Below are positions 55,873 through 64,000 of a stretch of DNA of 64,000 nt, one piece after another. The notes beneath the pieces were generated by a model, which was not told the origin of the DNA, did not search any database, and saw only the letters and a program-made list of their open reading frames with translations. The DNA lies in NCBI RefSeq assembly GCF_003194585.1, contig NZ_QHKZ01000009.1, forward strand, positions 1 through 64,000. The letters run 5' to 3'. The stretch is from Nocardioides daejeonensis. GTDB lineage: Bacteria; Actinomycetota; Actinomycetes; Propionibacteriales; Nocardioidaceae. The position numbers and the translations under genes are program-made. Position 1 is the stretch's first letter; every line of letters starts with the position of its first letter.

Positions 55873-56116
55873 CGCCGTCAGGGGCGTCGCGGCTACCGCG
55901 GTCAAGGACCGGAAGCTACCGATTCGCACGGTGCGGTGAGGGATTCGCCCTCGCTTCCAGTCACAGGATACCCGGTTGGGACGGACTAGAACGGATCCAA
56001 TCTGGACCGTTTTCGGTACCAGATTGAATCCGTCCCAGCGGTTGTCAACGCAGGCGACTTCCAGACTTGACCAGATGGACCAGCCCCTGCCAACCCGAAG
56101 GCGACTGGACTCGTCG

Positions 56117-56500
56117 TCAGAAGACGCCGTTGGTGTGGGGCAGGTCTTCGGGGATGGGTGTGACGACGTCCCAGTGTTCGACGATCTTGCCGTCGGCCAC
56201 GCGCCACAGGTCGTTGTAGATCGCGGGGACGCCGAAGGTGCCTTCTGCACGGGTGAAGACGAAGTTGCCGTCGGCGATGATCTGGTGTGCCGTGCTGTAG
56301 ACCAGCGGCTTGCCTGCTTCGGCCCAAGCACCGGCGGCGGCCCCGAAGCCGTCGAGTCCGTCGGCTGCTTCGGGGTTGTGTTGGGCGTAGGACTCGGTCG
56401 AGACGTAGTCGGTCAGGATGGAGTAGTCCGCGCCGATGAGCACCTTGGTGACCCAGTCGGTCACGAGCGCCTTGTTGGCGGCGGTCTTGTCGAGGTCCAA
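56117..56500 (-). CDS. SnoaL-like (NTF2-fold) protein
   Basis: This 127-residue NTF2-like protein has LTDYVSTESYAQHNPEAADG, with the conserved His of SnoaL-type proteins, and the C-terminal YNDLWRVADGKIVEHWDVVTPIP, typical of the predicted SnoaL-like aldol condensation family. It may be an isomerase or cyclase on small molecules; the substrate is unknown. It stands alone between island segments and starts at ATG 56500. Confidence 0.8.
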   Translation of the reverse strand: MDLDKTAANKALVTDWVTKVLIGADYSILTDYVSTESYAQHNPEAADGLDGFGAAAGAWAEAGKPLVYSTAHQIIADGNFVFTRAEGTFGVPAIYNDLWRVADGKIVEHWDVVTPIPEDLPHTNGVF

Positions 56501-56714
56501 ACTCCATGTCGATTTCGTGCGGCTCGGGCAGTCAGCCAGGCGCGGTAGCGGCGCAGCTGACGAGGGTTGCCAACTCCATGGCTCGCCCAGGACGTCGGCA
56601 GCCCGGGGCTCTAATCAATCCAACTGGCCGATACGAACACGCCCGATCGTTTGACGTTTTTCGACCTCGCATGAGGTACTATTTCGTCAAGTTCCCGGAT
56701 CCGTAGGAGATGAG

Positions 56715-57368
56715 ATGAGCAACCTCGCCATCGAACGTGCCGCCGAGTACCGATTGCATACGCTCGGCCTGACGACCGACCAAGTGCTTCGTGCTCTCCT
56801 GCGCGCGGACGCGGAGGCCAAGCACACGACCGGGCTGGAGCCGCCTACGGCCGAAGGCACCATCCGCTACCTCAAGACGGTGCGGTTCCTCCGCGAGGAG
56901 CTCGTCCCTCTGGGCTGGGACGTCGACAACTACAAGAACTTCTGCCGCACGATCCATCCCAGCCACGCGTTTTCTGTCGTGACGAGCTCGGGTGACGATG
57001 TCACGGGTGTGGAGATCCCGGGCAGGGTGCCGTGCACGAAGTATCCAAAGGGCGAACTAACCGCTCTTGCGGTCCAGAAGAACGCCGAGCAGGGCACTCT
57101 TGACCTCGGTGAGGCGTTCACCGAGCCCGCCATTGACCCGGCCGAGTTGGAGAACATCTGGTTCCTGCTGCAGCGAGTCACTCCCGAGTACATCTACGCC
57201 GAGTTGTCGCTGCCGACTCGTATCGAGGGCGGGATGATCACCGATTGGGAGGAGCGCATCCTGCTTCCGCGGGTCCCCCGCGAGGACCCGGAGCCTACCG
57301 CGAGCACGGTCGAGGAGCCGCCGGCCGGGGATGTCGATGCCTACTCCGTGGACGTCGCGATGCGCTGA
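56715..57368 (+). CDS. Unknown protein upstream of ImmA/IrrE-type regulator
   Basis: This 217-residue protein begins MSNLAIERAAEYRLHTLGL and contains GTIRYLKTVRFLREELVPLGWD and CRTIHPSHAFSVV; the C terminus is acidic. No family is recognised. GTAGGAGATGAG places a ribosome-binding site just before the ATG. It is followed after 41 bp by an XRE-ImmA/IrrE protein on the same strand, so it may be its partner, substrate or co-regulated effector. Confidence 0.7.
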   Translation: MSNLAIERAAEYRLHTLGLTTDQVLRALLRADAEAKHTTGLEPPTAEGTIRYLKTVRFLREELVPLGWDVDNYKNFCRTIHPSHAFSVVTSSGDDVTGVEIPGRVPCTKYPKGELTALAVQKNAEQGTLDLGEAFTEPAIDPAELENIWFLLQRVTPEYIYAELSLPTRIEGGMITDWEERILLPRVPREDPEPTASTVEEPPAGDVDAYSVDVAMR

Positions 57369-57409
57369 CGCCTGTCAACTGTCCGTCCGGATCGAAGGCG
57401 ACACTCTCA

Positions 57410-58495
57410 ATGCTGAACCCCACTCGCCTAGCCGCGGCGCGCAAGCGCCGCGGCTGGACGCTGACTAAGCTCTCCCAGGAGACGGGGCTGAGCCGCGCCA
57501 GCCTGTCTACGTACGAGAACCAACACCAAGATCCCACCTCTCAGACCCTGACCACACTTGCCGACGCGCTCGGGGTCACCGAGAAGTTCCTCACGGGTGA
57601 CGACCTCGACGAGATTCCTGTCGAGGCCGTTAGCTTCCGCGCTTTGAGCAAGATGACCGCACGCACCCGTGATCGCGGGCTCAACTCCGGCCGCATCGCG
57701 ATCCTCATCAACGACTGGCTCGAGGATCGTTTCGACCTTCCCGGTCCTGATGTGCCAACCCTCAATGGACACGATCCCGAGTTGGCAGCGCAGGAGGTGC
57801 GTGCACGTTGGGGTCTGGGTGAGCAGCCCCTAGGCAATCTGGTCCACCTGTTGGAGGCCCACGGCGTACGAGTCTTCTCGCTGACCGACGACACCAAGGA
57901 TCTCGACGCGTACTCCCTGAATTGGCATGGCCAGCCGTTCGTCTTTCTCAGCCGGGAAAAGTCAGGCGAGCGCCACCGGTTCAACGCCGCCCACGAACTC
58001 GGCCACCTCGTCCTCCACTGCGAAGACAGAGCGCCGAACGGGCCCGAGGCCGAAGCCGAAGCCAACCAGTTTGCAGCAGCCTTCCTGATGCCGAAAGCCG
58101 GCGTCCTCGCCCAAGGACTCCGCAACGCCCACGTCCAACGGATTCTGCAGGCCAAGAAGCGTTGGAATGTGGCGGCTATGGCAATGGCGCATCGGGCGAA
58201 CGAACTCGGTCTGATGACCGAATGGTCCTACCGCACCGTCTGCGTTGACCTCTCCCGCATGGGATACCGCCGCGGCGAGCCGGGCGGAATCCCGCATGAA
58301 TCTTCCCAACTCCTCACCAAGGCCATGCAGCAGCTCCGAGCCCACGGCCTCGGGGCACACTCCATTGCTGCCGACCTTGGCCTAGAGGCTGCCGAGGTAC
58401 AGGCATACATGCTCGGTCTCACCCCAACCGCGGTTGCCGGCACGCCGAGCACCGCGGGCCGAACCCGGAACGATCACCTCCGACTGGTCGACTAG
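57410..58495 (+). CDS. XRE-family regulator with ImmA/IrrE metallopeptidase domain
   Basis: This 361-residue protein has an N-terminal XRE domain (RRGWTLTKLSQETGLSRAS then LSTYENQHQDPTSQTL), a linker, and an ImmA/IrrE zinc-peptidase domain with FNAAHELGHLVLH (H195-E-L-G-H199) and a downstream Glu in EAEANQFAAAFLMP. In ICEBs1 ImmA cleaves the repressor ImmR to trigger excision; IrrE does so in the DNA-damage response. This fused form is typical of mobile elements and toxin-antitoxin-like loci. Confidence 0.88.
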   Translation: MLNPTRLAAARKRRGWTLTKLSQETGLSRASLSTYENQHQDPTSQTLTTLADALGVTEKFLTGDDLDEIPVEAVSFRALSKMTARTRDRGLNSGRIAILINDWLEDRFDLPGPDVPTLNGHDPELAAQEVRARWGLGEQPLGNLVHLLEAHGVRVFSLTDDTKDLDAYSLNWHGQPFVFLSREKSGERHRFNAAHELGHLVLHCEDRAPNGPEAEAEANQFAAAFLMPKAGVLAQGLRNAHVQRILQAKKRWNVAAMAMAHRANELGLMTEWSYRTVCVDLSRMGYRRGEPGGIPHESSQLLTKAMQQLRAHGLGAHSIAADLGLEAAEVQAYMLGLTPTAVAGTPSTAGRTRNDHLRLVD

Positions 58496-58848
58496 GACAG
58501 GGCGTCCCGTCGCGTGGCGGAGATTCTCGACGCCGCACCGGATCAGAAGTTGATCATGTGTGAGCGGAACCAGCGAGTGCGTTTTTGCAGGTCAGATGCG
58601 GTGCGCCTGATCCACACGTGTATCACTATGTGTATCACTTTCACGCCGCTCAGGGCTTCGAGCCAGTCGAGGAAGGCAGTGAGCCGTGCGGTGTTGCAGC
58701 ACCGAAAGGTTCCACCCGAAAGACGTACAGGATGCCGCGAGGCGTCAGTGCCAGCCGTGGTGGGTGCACGGCCGTACCGGGTGCGCTCAGGATGCAGTGA
58801 GACTCAACGCTCCGGCATGCTCTCAGGCGCTTGCGACGCCCACAGTCC
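58496..58848. other. 353-bp gap between convergent genes
   Basis: I see no credible gene. A 9-bp word GTGTATCAC occurs twice (58618-58626 and 58630-58638) at 12-bp spacing. It lies between the ImmA/IrrE-type gene and the end of the leftward helicase gene. Confidence 0.4.
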
Positions 58849-61542
58849 TCACTTCCGCAGGAGTGGCTTGAGGCCCCTACGAGCCGACAGGAGCGCTACG
58901 TCCTTCTTCGTGTCCACCGTGTGGAGACGGCTGATCACCGCCTGCTGGGTCTCGGGCGACCAGTAGATGCGCAGGTGCCTCCGGGCCCGAGTGATGGCGG
59001 TGTAAAAGATGTTGTGGGTGATGTCGTCTTCGTTGGCGCTCGTAATGACGACCTTCACCGTGTCGTATTCGAGACCCTGAGCCTTGTGGATGCCAACGGC
59101 ATAGGCAACCTGGAAGGGCACCGTCGTGGTGTCCGTGTCGTCGTCCTCGTCGCTGATGTCGATGTCGTAGACGGAGAAGCGGACCGTGGAGTCCGCGACC
59201 CACTGGAGGTCGAAGTAGCCCTCCACGTCGAGTTCATCGACTGGCCGGTCGAGCTTCACGTCGAACTGGATGCTCCCGTCGTGAAGCTCGATGGCGAGGA
59301 TGCTGCCCTTGAGGTTGTTGTAGATGAGCGGCTTGAAGCGGTTTGTGTCGGCGAAGAGCACCGGGTCCCCCGCCTTGTAGGTGGCCGGGCCCCACGGGAC
59401 CGCAGGAGCCGGGTTGCTCGCCTGGAGGAAGCGGTTGATGTTATTGATGCCATAAAGCCCGTCGTAGTTGAGAGCCAGGATGATGTCGTCCGCTGAGTGG
59501 TTCTCAAAGAGGCTGGCATCGAGCACCGTCGAGTAGCCGTTGCGGGCGATGGCCTCCGTGATGTCCTCATCGATGTTGCGAACCTTCGTCCAGAGGTCCA
59601 CGAGTGCCGCGCTGCTTGTGCGATACGGAGTCGTCAGTTCGAAGATCGAGGCTGGCGCGATGTAGGACCGGATGACGTTGAACCAGTTGCCGAAGCGGAT
59701 GGCCTCGATCTGGAAGACGTCTCCCACCAGGACAAGCACCTTGAACGTTGTGGTCTCCAAGATCTTCAAGAGGTCAGAGTTGCTCACCGTGGAGCACTCG
59801 TCGATGACCAGCAGGTCGTAATCGCCGCCCATGCGGATGTGGCTAGCCACGGTCCTGAAGGCGTCGTCTGGGGCGGAGACGCGCCGGCGTAGGTTCTCGA
59901 CAGCCGGGTGTGTGTTCGCGAGGAAGAGCTTCGACTTGTCGGAGTAGTAGTTGGCGATGTGGTCAACCATCCGCGTCTTGCCGGTACCCGCCGCGCCATA
60001 GATGAGGGCTACGCGGGACTGGGCAAAGAGCGTGGTCAGCGCCTGTCGCTTCGCGGGATCGTCAACCACATAGCCCGAGGTTGCGAGCCATTGCTCTACC
60101 GCGGCCGTGTACCCGCTGACGCCCTCAGCCGCGTGCTCTTGCAACTTCGTCACGATGTCGTAGGTGTCGTCCTCATAGCCCTGGATAAAGACGTGGCCCT
60201 TGTCTAGCACCAGATCCCTCTCGGGATGATGCCGGTAGTACAGCGCGCCGTTGTAGGTGGCGATGAGTGCACTCACGTCCCCGAGGTCTTCCAGTTCAGC
60301 CGCAGGCGTGTACAGCACGCCGCGGTCCTCCACGTTGCGCTGAACGCGCCGGGCCAGCAGTTCATGGGTTCGATCCGTGGCGTCCAGGCTCGTCATGAGG
60401 TCCCAGAAGCGCGGGGTGTGATGGCGCGGGAAGGTGCAGAAGGGCATGTCGTCAAAGGGAATGCAGCCGTAGTCGAGGTGGAGGTTCGACAGGCGCCCGT
60501 TGGGTTGCCAGGAGTACTGCGCCTTGAGGACGTCATTGCGCATACGAAGCAGCAGGTAACGGAGGATGTTGTGCCCCGGCTTCTTGGCACGGATGATGCG
60601 CCGCGCCTCGTCAATGGCAGGCAAGATCTGCGGGTTGCGCGTACTGGCCGTCCCCCGCGCCTTGAGGTCCTTGTAGCGCTCCGGAGAGGCGTCGATGAGG
60701 TCGAGGAGCGTTGAGCCCGCTGTCAGGCCTCCCATGACGAACTTGTACTCGGAGGAGTCGGTGCGGATCCGCGTGACGTCCTGGCCAACGATGCTGGCGA
60801 AGTGTTCCAGCTCGCAGGGCCGAATGGACACCTCCCAGTTACGGATGAGCGTGACTGGCATCTTCTGGCCGAAGACCTCGATGGTGGCCGCTTGCAGGCC
60901 GAGGTTCGCGGAGTAGTTATCCGCGATGTCGATGTCGGTGAAGCCGATGATGCGGTCGGCCTTACTCACGCGATTGACGGCCTTGTAGAAGGTGACCTCG
61001 TAGTAGACCTTCCCGCCGGTCACGAACGGCCGCGTCTTGTGGATGTAGAAGCGGTCGCGGCGGTCGGACGTGGCCCTCCCGGGCTTGTCGATCTGGGCAG
61101 CGATCTTCTCGTGGTACTCCTCTAGAGCCGGGTCTTGGTCCAGAGGAAACGCCTCGAGGTTGGCAAGGATGCCGATGCCCGCCTGCTCCTGAAGCAACGT
61201 ACGAAGCCGGAGCATGTACTCGTAGTAGCGGAGCATCAGACGCTCCGACGTGTCGCCGTCGAAGGTGTAGTGGGAAGCCGAGGGCTGGAGCAGGTTGTGG
61301 AACTTCGTGACGAAGTTGAGCCGGCCGTTGGCCCTCACCCATGCGAGCCCCGCCTCAATGGCCGCGTAGTCATGCTCAGCATCACCGCTCCGTGTGTGGA
61401 GCCGGACGGCCACCCCCTCGACCAGGTTCCGCAGCTGGCTCAATACGTTCTGGGACAGGAGGTCTCGCTGGGTCGTGAGCGTGGCGATGTTCGTGCAGAT
61501 GGCGGCGTCGGTCGCGGCGATGTGTTGGGCAACGGTGGTCAA
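58849..61542 (-). CDS. Large SF1 helicase/ATPase with uncharacterised N-terminal region
   Basis: This 897-residue protein has a C-terminal superfamily 1 helicase core of the RecD/UvrD_C_2 type. Walker A LIYGAAGTGKTRM lies near residue 515, Walker B LLVIDECSTVSN near 577, VLVGDVFQIEAI is motif III-like, and IHKAQGLEYDTVKVVI with FYTAITRARRHL are motifs V and VI. The first 480 residues have no family that I recognise and may bind nucleic acid or act as an effector. The start is TTG at 61540-61542 with GGAG seven bases before. It sits in a defence-rich region. Confidence 0.78.
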   Translation of the reverse strand: MTTVAQHIAATDAAICTNIATLTTQRDLLSQNVLSQLRNLVEGVAVRLHTRSGDAEHDYAAIEAGLAWVRANGRLNFVTKFHNLLQPSASHYTFDGDTSERLMLRYYEYMLRLRTLLQEQAGIGILANLEAFPLDQDPALEEYHEKIAAQIDKPGRATSDRRDRFYIHKTRPFVTGGKVYYEVTFYKAVNRVSKADRIIGFTDIDIADNYSANLGLQAATIEVFGQKMPVTLIRNWEVSIRPCELEHFASIVGQDVTRIRTDSSEYKFVMGGLTAGSTLLDLIDASPERYKDLKARGTASTRNPQILPAIDEARRIIRAKKPGHNILRYLLLRMRNDVLKAQYSWQPNGRLSNLHLDYGCIPFDDMPFCTFPRHHTPRFWDLMTSLDATDRTHELLARRVQRNVEDRGVLYTPAAELEDLGDVSALIATYNGALYYRHHPERDLVLDKGHVFIQGYEDDTYDIVTKLQEHAAEGVSGYTAAVEQWLATSGYVVDDPAKRQALTTLFAQSRVALIYGAAGTGKTRMVDHIANYYSDKSKLFLANTHPAVENLRRRVSAPDDAFRTVASHIRMGGDYDLLVIDECSTVSNSDLLKILETTTFKVLVLVGDVFQIEAIRFGNWFNVIRSYIAPASIFELTTPYRTSSAALVDLWTKVRNIDEDITEAIARNGYSTVLDASLFENHSADDIILALNYDGLYGINNINRFLQASNPAPAVPWGPATYKAGDPVLFADTNRFKPLIYNNLKGSILAIELHDGSIQFDVKLDRPVDELDVEGYFDLQWVADSTVRFSVYDIDISDEDDDTDTTTVPFQVAYAVGIHKAQGLEYDTVKVVITSANEDDITHNIFYTAITRARRHLRIYWSPETQQAVISRLHTVDTKKDVALLSARRGLKPLLRK

Positions 61543-62019
61543 CGGGTTTCTCCAGCGCGGGGCGGCCTAGAACTGAGACGGAGGTAAAGACGATAGCGAC
61601 GGACCTGCAGATTCCGCCCCAGCGGTGCCGGTTATCCGCAGGCGTTGCCGATTGCCTGACACCCGGGCGGCCTGTCGTTACGGTCGTGATGTGTTGATGG
61701 TCGCCAGCGAGGAGCAGAACGACGGGCCGCCGAGGACTCCGGCGATCGTGTCGCACGCCTTCCGCGAGGGAGACTCCTCCATGCTGTGCGGCATCCCCTC
61801 TTCGAGTGCTTCATCTTTCCCGATGTCCCCTTCGGGGACGTCTTCCTGCAGGGGTGCAGAGCCTGCGCCCTCCAGTCAGCGACCTAAGGAATTTTCGTGT
61901 AAGTGGCTCGGCGTGACGCCACGGCTTCGGTCGTGGAGAGAAGGAGCATCACGTACCGACCTGAACGTCCAGTGTGGTTCCGTTCACCTCGACCTGCCTC
62001 ACTTGGCAAGATTGGCCGT
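61543..62019. other. 477-bp gap between divergent genes
   Basis: This divergent promoter region lies between the helicase and restriction-enzyme genes. An open frame on the plus strand (61625-62023) has Ser/Arg-rich, non-protein-like composition and I do not accept it. AT-richer sequence around 61886-61905 (AAGGAATTTTCGTGTAAG) could hold promoter elements, but I cannot assign them. Confidence 0.4.
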
Positions 62020-64000
62020 GTGACTGTGACCATCAATGAGTTGCTCGGTGATCTGCGTGCGACCGCGCTGGACGAGCGCGACAAGGGCGATCGGTTCGAG
62101 CGGCTCATCAAGGCCTACCTGAAGACCGATCCTGAGTGGGCCTCGAAGTTCTCCGACGTGTGGCTGTGGTCGGAGTGGGATGGCCGCGGCAACGTGCCCG
62201 ACATCGGGATCGACCTGGTGGCGCAGCATCGGGACAGGGATGGGTTCGCTGCGATCCAAGCGAAGTTCTATGACGCTGGCAGCAAGGTCGCCAAGGGTGA
62301 CATCGACTCGTTCCTGGCTGCCACGATGCGGCCTGACTTCCAGTTCACCACCCGCTACGTGTTCGACACCTCGGCCGGGTGGACCAACAACGTCGAGAAG
62401 GAAGTCCAGGGGGTCGTCCAACGCGTCGACATCTCGTGGCTCGACGGCGCAAGCATCGACTGGAGCCAGTACCGCTGGGAGACCCCCGAGGTCGTCGTCC
62501 CAACTGGGAAGAAGAACCTCCGTCCGCACCAAGCGGCAGCTTTGAACGATGTCCGCGAGGGCCTCAAGACGCATGACCGCGGCAAGCTCATCATGGCCTG
62601 CGGGACAGGCAAGACGTTCACATCGCTGCGGATCGCCGAGGAGCAGGTCGGTGCTGGTGGGCGTGTGCTGTTCCTAGTGCCGTCCATCCAGTTGCTGAGC
62701 CAGAGTCTGCGGGAGTGGATGGCGAACGCGGAGGTGGACATCCGTCCTTTCGCGGTGTGTTCGGACGTGAGGGTGGGCCGTAAGGCTGTCTCTGATGATC
62801 TGGCTGACATCTCGACGATCGACCTGACCGAGCCGGCCACCACCGACCCGACCAAACTCTTGGAACGGATGAGGGTCGGCAAGTATGCCAAGGAGCGGAT
62901 GACGGTCGTCTTCTCGACGTATCAGTCGCTACCGGTTGTGATCGAAGCTCAGCAGCACGGTCTGGAGCCGTTCGACCTGATCATCTGCGATGAAGCGCAC
63001 CGCACCACTGGTGTCACCTTGGCCGGGCAGGATGAGTCGGCGTTCGTGAAGGTCCACGACAACGATCTGGTTCGCGCGAGCAAGCGGCTCTACATGACCG
63101 CGACCCCGCGGGTGTTCGGTGATGAGGTCAAAGCCAAGGCGAAGGATGCCGACGCGGTCCTGGCGGACATGAGCGACGAAGACACCTATGGGCCAGAACT
63201 CCACCGGCTCGGATTCGGTGAAGCGGTCGAGGCGGACCTGCTGACTGACTACAAGGTGCTCGTCCTCGCAGTCGACGAGGCATACGTTGCGGAGAACTTC
63301 CAGAACGCGATGGCTGAGTCCGGCGAGATCAAACTCGACGAGGCAGCCAAACTCATCGGCTGTTGGAACGGCCTGTCGAAGAACTTCGGCCATGACCAGG
63401 CTCCCAGTGCCCCGATGCGGACCGCTGTCGCGTTCGCACAGAACATCAAAGCGTCCCAACTGGCCTCCACGGCATTTCCGACGATGGTGGACCGTGCTCT
63501 GCTCGACATCCCCGAGGACGACACGGCACGCAATCGGCTGCGGATCGAGGCCCAACATGTCGACGGCACGATGGGCATCCACGACCGCAACAGCCGCCTC
63601 GCATGGTTGAAGGACGCCACTCCACCGAATGTGTGCCGGATCCTGACCAACGCGCGCTGCCTGTCCGAAGGGGTCGATGTCCCCGCACTCGACGCGGTGC
63701 TGTTCCTCACGCCCCGAGGTTCCCAGGTCGATGTCGTCCAGTCCGTCGGGCGCGTGATGCGCAAGTCCCCCGGCAAAGAGCTCGGCTACATCATCCTGCC
63801 GGTGGTCGTTCCATCCGGGATCGCGCCGGAGGATGCCCTGCGTGACAACGAACGGTACAAGGTCGTGTGGCAGGTTCTGCAGGCGCTGCGATCCCACGAC
63901 GACCGGTTCCACGCACTCGTGAACAAGATCGAGCTGAACAAGAAGCGCCCCGACGACCGGCTCGACATCATCCCGATCACCGGACCACGCGACGGTGACG
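62020..64000 (+). CDS. Type ISP-like restriction enzyme, nuclease-helicase part, cut by window end
   Basis: About 660 residues are present. The N-terminal Mrr-like nuclease domain has GIDLVAQ (Asp65) and AIQAKFY (Gln80-x-Lys82), within KGDRFERLIKAYL...DVWLWSEWD as in LlaGI/LlaBIII-type enzymes. A superfamily 2 helicase follows with Walker A IMACGTGKTF near 194-200, DEAH 324-327, YMTATPR and QSVGRVMRKSPGK. In type ISP enzymes methyltransferase and target-recognition domains come next and would lie outside the window. The start is GTG 62020 or 62026. Other DEAD/DEAH nuclease fusions remain possible. Confidence 0.75.
   Translation, partial: MTVTINELLGDLRATALDERDKGDRFERLIKAYLKTDPEWASKFSDVWLWSEWDGRGNVPDIGIDLVAQHRDRDGFAAIQAKFYDAGSKVAKGDIDSFLAATMRPDFQFTTRYVFDTSAGWTNNVEKEVQGVVQRVDISWLDGASIDWSQYRWETPEVVVPTGKKNLRPHQAAALNDVREGLKTHDRGKLIMACGTGKTFTSLRIAEEQVGAGGRVLFLVPSIQLLSQSLREWMANAEVDIRPFAVCSDVRVGRKAVSDDLADISTIDLTEPATTDPTKLLERMRVGKYAKERMTVVFSTYQSLPVVIEAQQHGLEPFDLIICDEAHRTTGVTLAGQDESAFVKVHDNDLVRASKRLYMTATPRVFGDEVKAKAKDADAVLADMSDEDTYGPELHRLGFGEAVEADLLTDYKVLVLAVDEAYVAENFQNAMAESGEIKLDEAAKLIGCWNGLSKNFGHDQAPSAPMRTAVAFAQNIKASQLASTAFPTMVDRALLDIPEDDTARNRLRIEAQHVDGTMGIHDRNSRLAWLKDATPPNVCRILTNARCLSEGVDVPALDAVLFLTPRGSQVDVVQSVGRVMRKSPGKELGYIILPVVVPSGIAPEDALRDNERYKVVWQVLQALRSHDDRFHALVNKIELNKKRPDDRLDIIPITGPRDGD

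Larger units (their letters stand above)
55624..56116. other. 493-bp region with attachment repeat, no gene
   Basis: It contains the upstream region of the integrase, direct repeat B with a tRNA 3' fragment (55789-55872) and an imperfect inverted repeat at 55977-56037. I see no credible protein gene and no complete tRNA. Confidence 0.5.

Noticed and set aside
55838..55915. A complete tRNA gene on the minus strand
   Set aside because: Only the T-arm, acceptor 3' strand and part of the anticodon stem are present; the bases where the D-arm and 5' acceptor should be do not pair.
58618..58638. Start of a repeat array (two GTGTATCAC words)
   Set aside because: Only two copies at 12-bp spacing, with no further copies; no array or iteron set.
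61625..62023. A 132-residue plus-strand frame before the restriction gene
   Set aside because: Ser/Arg/Pro-rich with no recognisable domain or good ribosome-binding site, and it runs into the start of the restriction gene.
1..64000. CRISPR array or rRNA genes
   Set aside because: No regularly spaced identical repeats with unique spacers and no rRNA sequence were seen in any part of the window.

Overview
The window is high-GC actinobacterial chromosome. Gene content (13E12/DUF222 protein, putB-pruA with an adjacent PucR-type regulator, many GTG/TTG starts, and a dispersed GGTGGTCGAGCTTGTCGAGACC-type repeat at 625-648) suggests Nocardioidaceae, most likely Nocardioides or a close relative. That taxonomic call is an inference; no rRNA is present.

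Region 1 (1-2917) holds the start of a DUF222 gene, a LeuE-type exporter and a GabD-like aldehyde dehydrogenase. Region 2 (2997-22469) is a dense catabolic cluster for a cyclic N-compound. Leftward operons encode (i) a nucleobase permease, a three-subunit molybdenum hydroxylase, CoxG and an amidase; (ii) HyuA, HyuB and an NmrA-like protein; (iii) carbamate kinase and a barbiturase/cyanurate hydrolase-family ring-opening amidohydrolase. A rightward operon encodes DUF2877, FdrA and DUF1116, relatives of the E. coli oxamate carbamoyltransferase AllFGH, divergent from a PucR-type regulator. The permease carries the uracil-permease Glu signatures. Together the genes read as an oxidative pyrimidine route: uracil to barbiturate, to ureidomalonate, then phosphorolysis to carbamoyl phosphate and ATP. 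That combination is the most interesting hypothesis here. A shared GGCA-N5-TGCC palindrome lies upstream of each leftward operon.

Region 3 (22494-24970) is a CbiMNQO-type ECF metal importer preceded by a near-perfect Nur box, so probably for nickel. Region 4 (25080-50376) is ordinary chromosome: NylB-like serine hydrolase, aldonolactone oxidase, a 1232-residue secreted repeat protein, TetR, universal stress protein, inositol-monophosphatase relative, an HxlR-controlled oxidoreductase, proline catabolism, lysoplasmalogenase-like protein, an OYE/TetR/acetoacetate-decarboxylase/DJ-1 cluster with four matching 17-bp operators, a macrodomain protein, an AtzE/AtzG-like amidase pair and a secreted FN3/calcium-repeat protein.

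Region 5 (50782-64000) is accessory DNA. Two direct repeats (50782-50844 and 55789-55850), each a tRNA 3' end plus its terminator hairpin, bracket a 5-kb island. It carries an ApeA-like HEPN protein, an Arr-like ADP-ribosyltransferase, an XRE/nucleotidyltransferase toxin-antitoxin pair and a broken integrase. To the right come an ImmA/IrrE regulator pair, a large SF1 helicase and the start of a type ISP-like restriction enzyme, cut by the window end. This looks like tandem defence islands stacked at one tRNA site.
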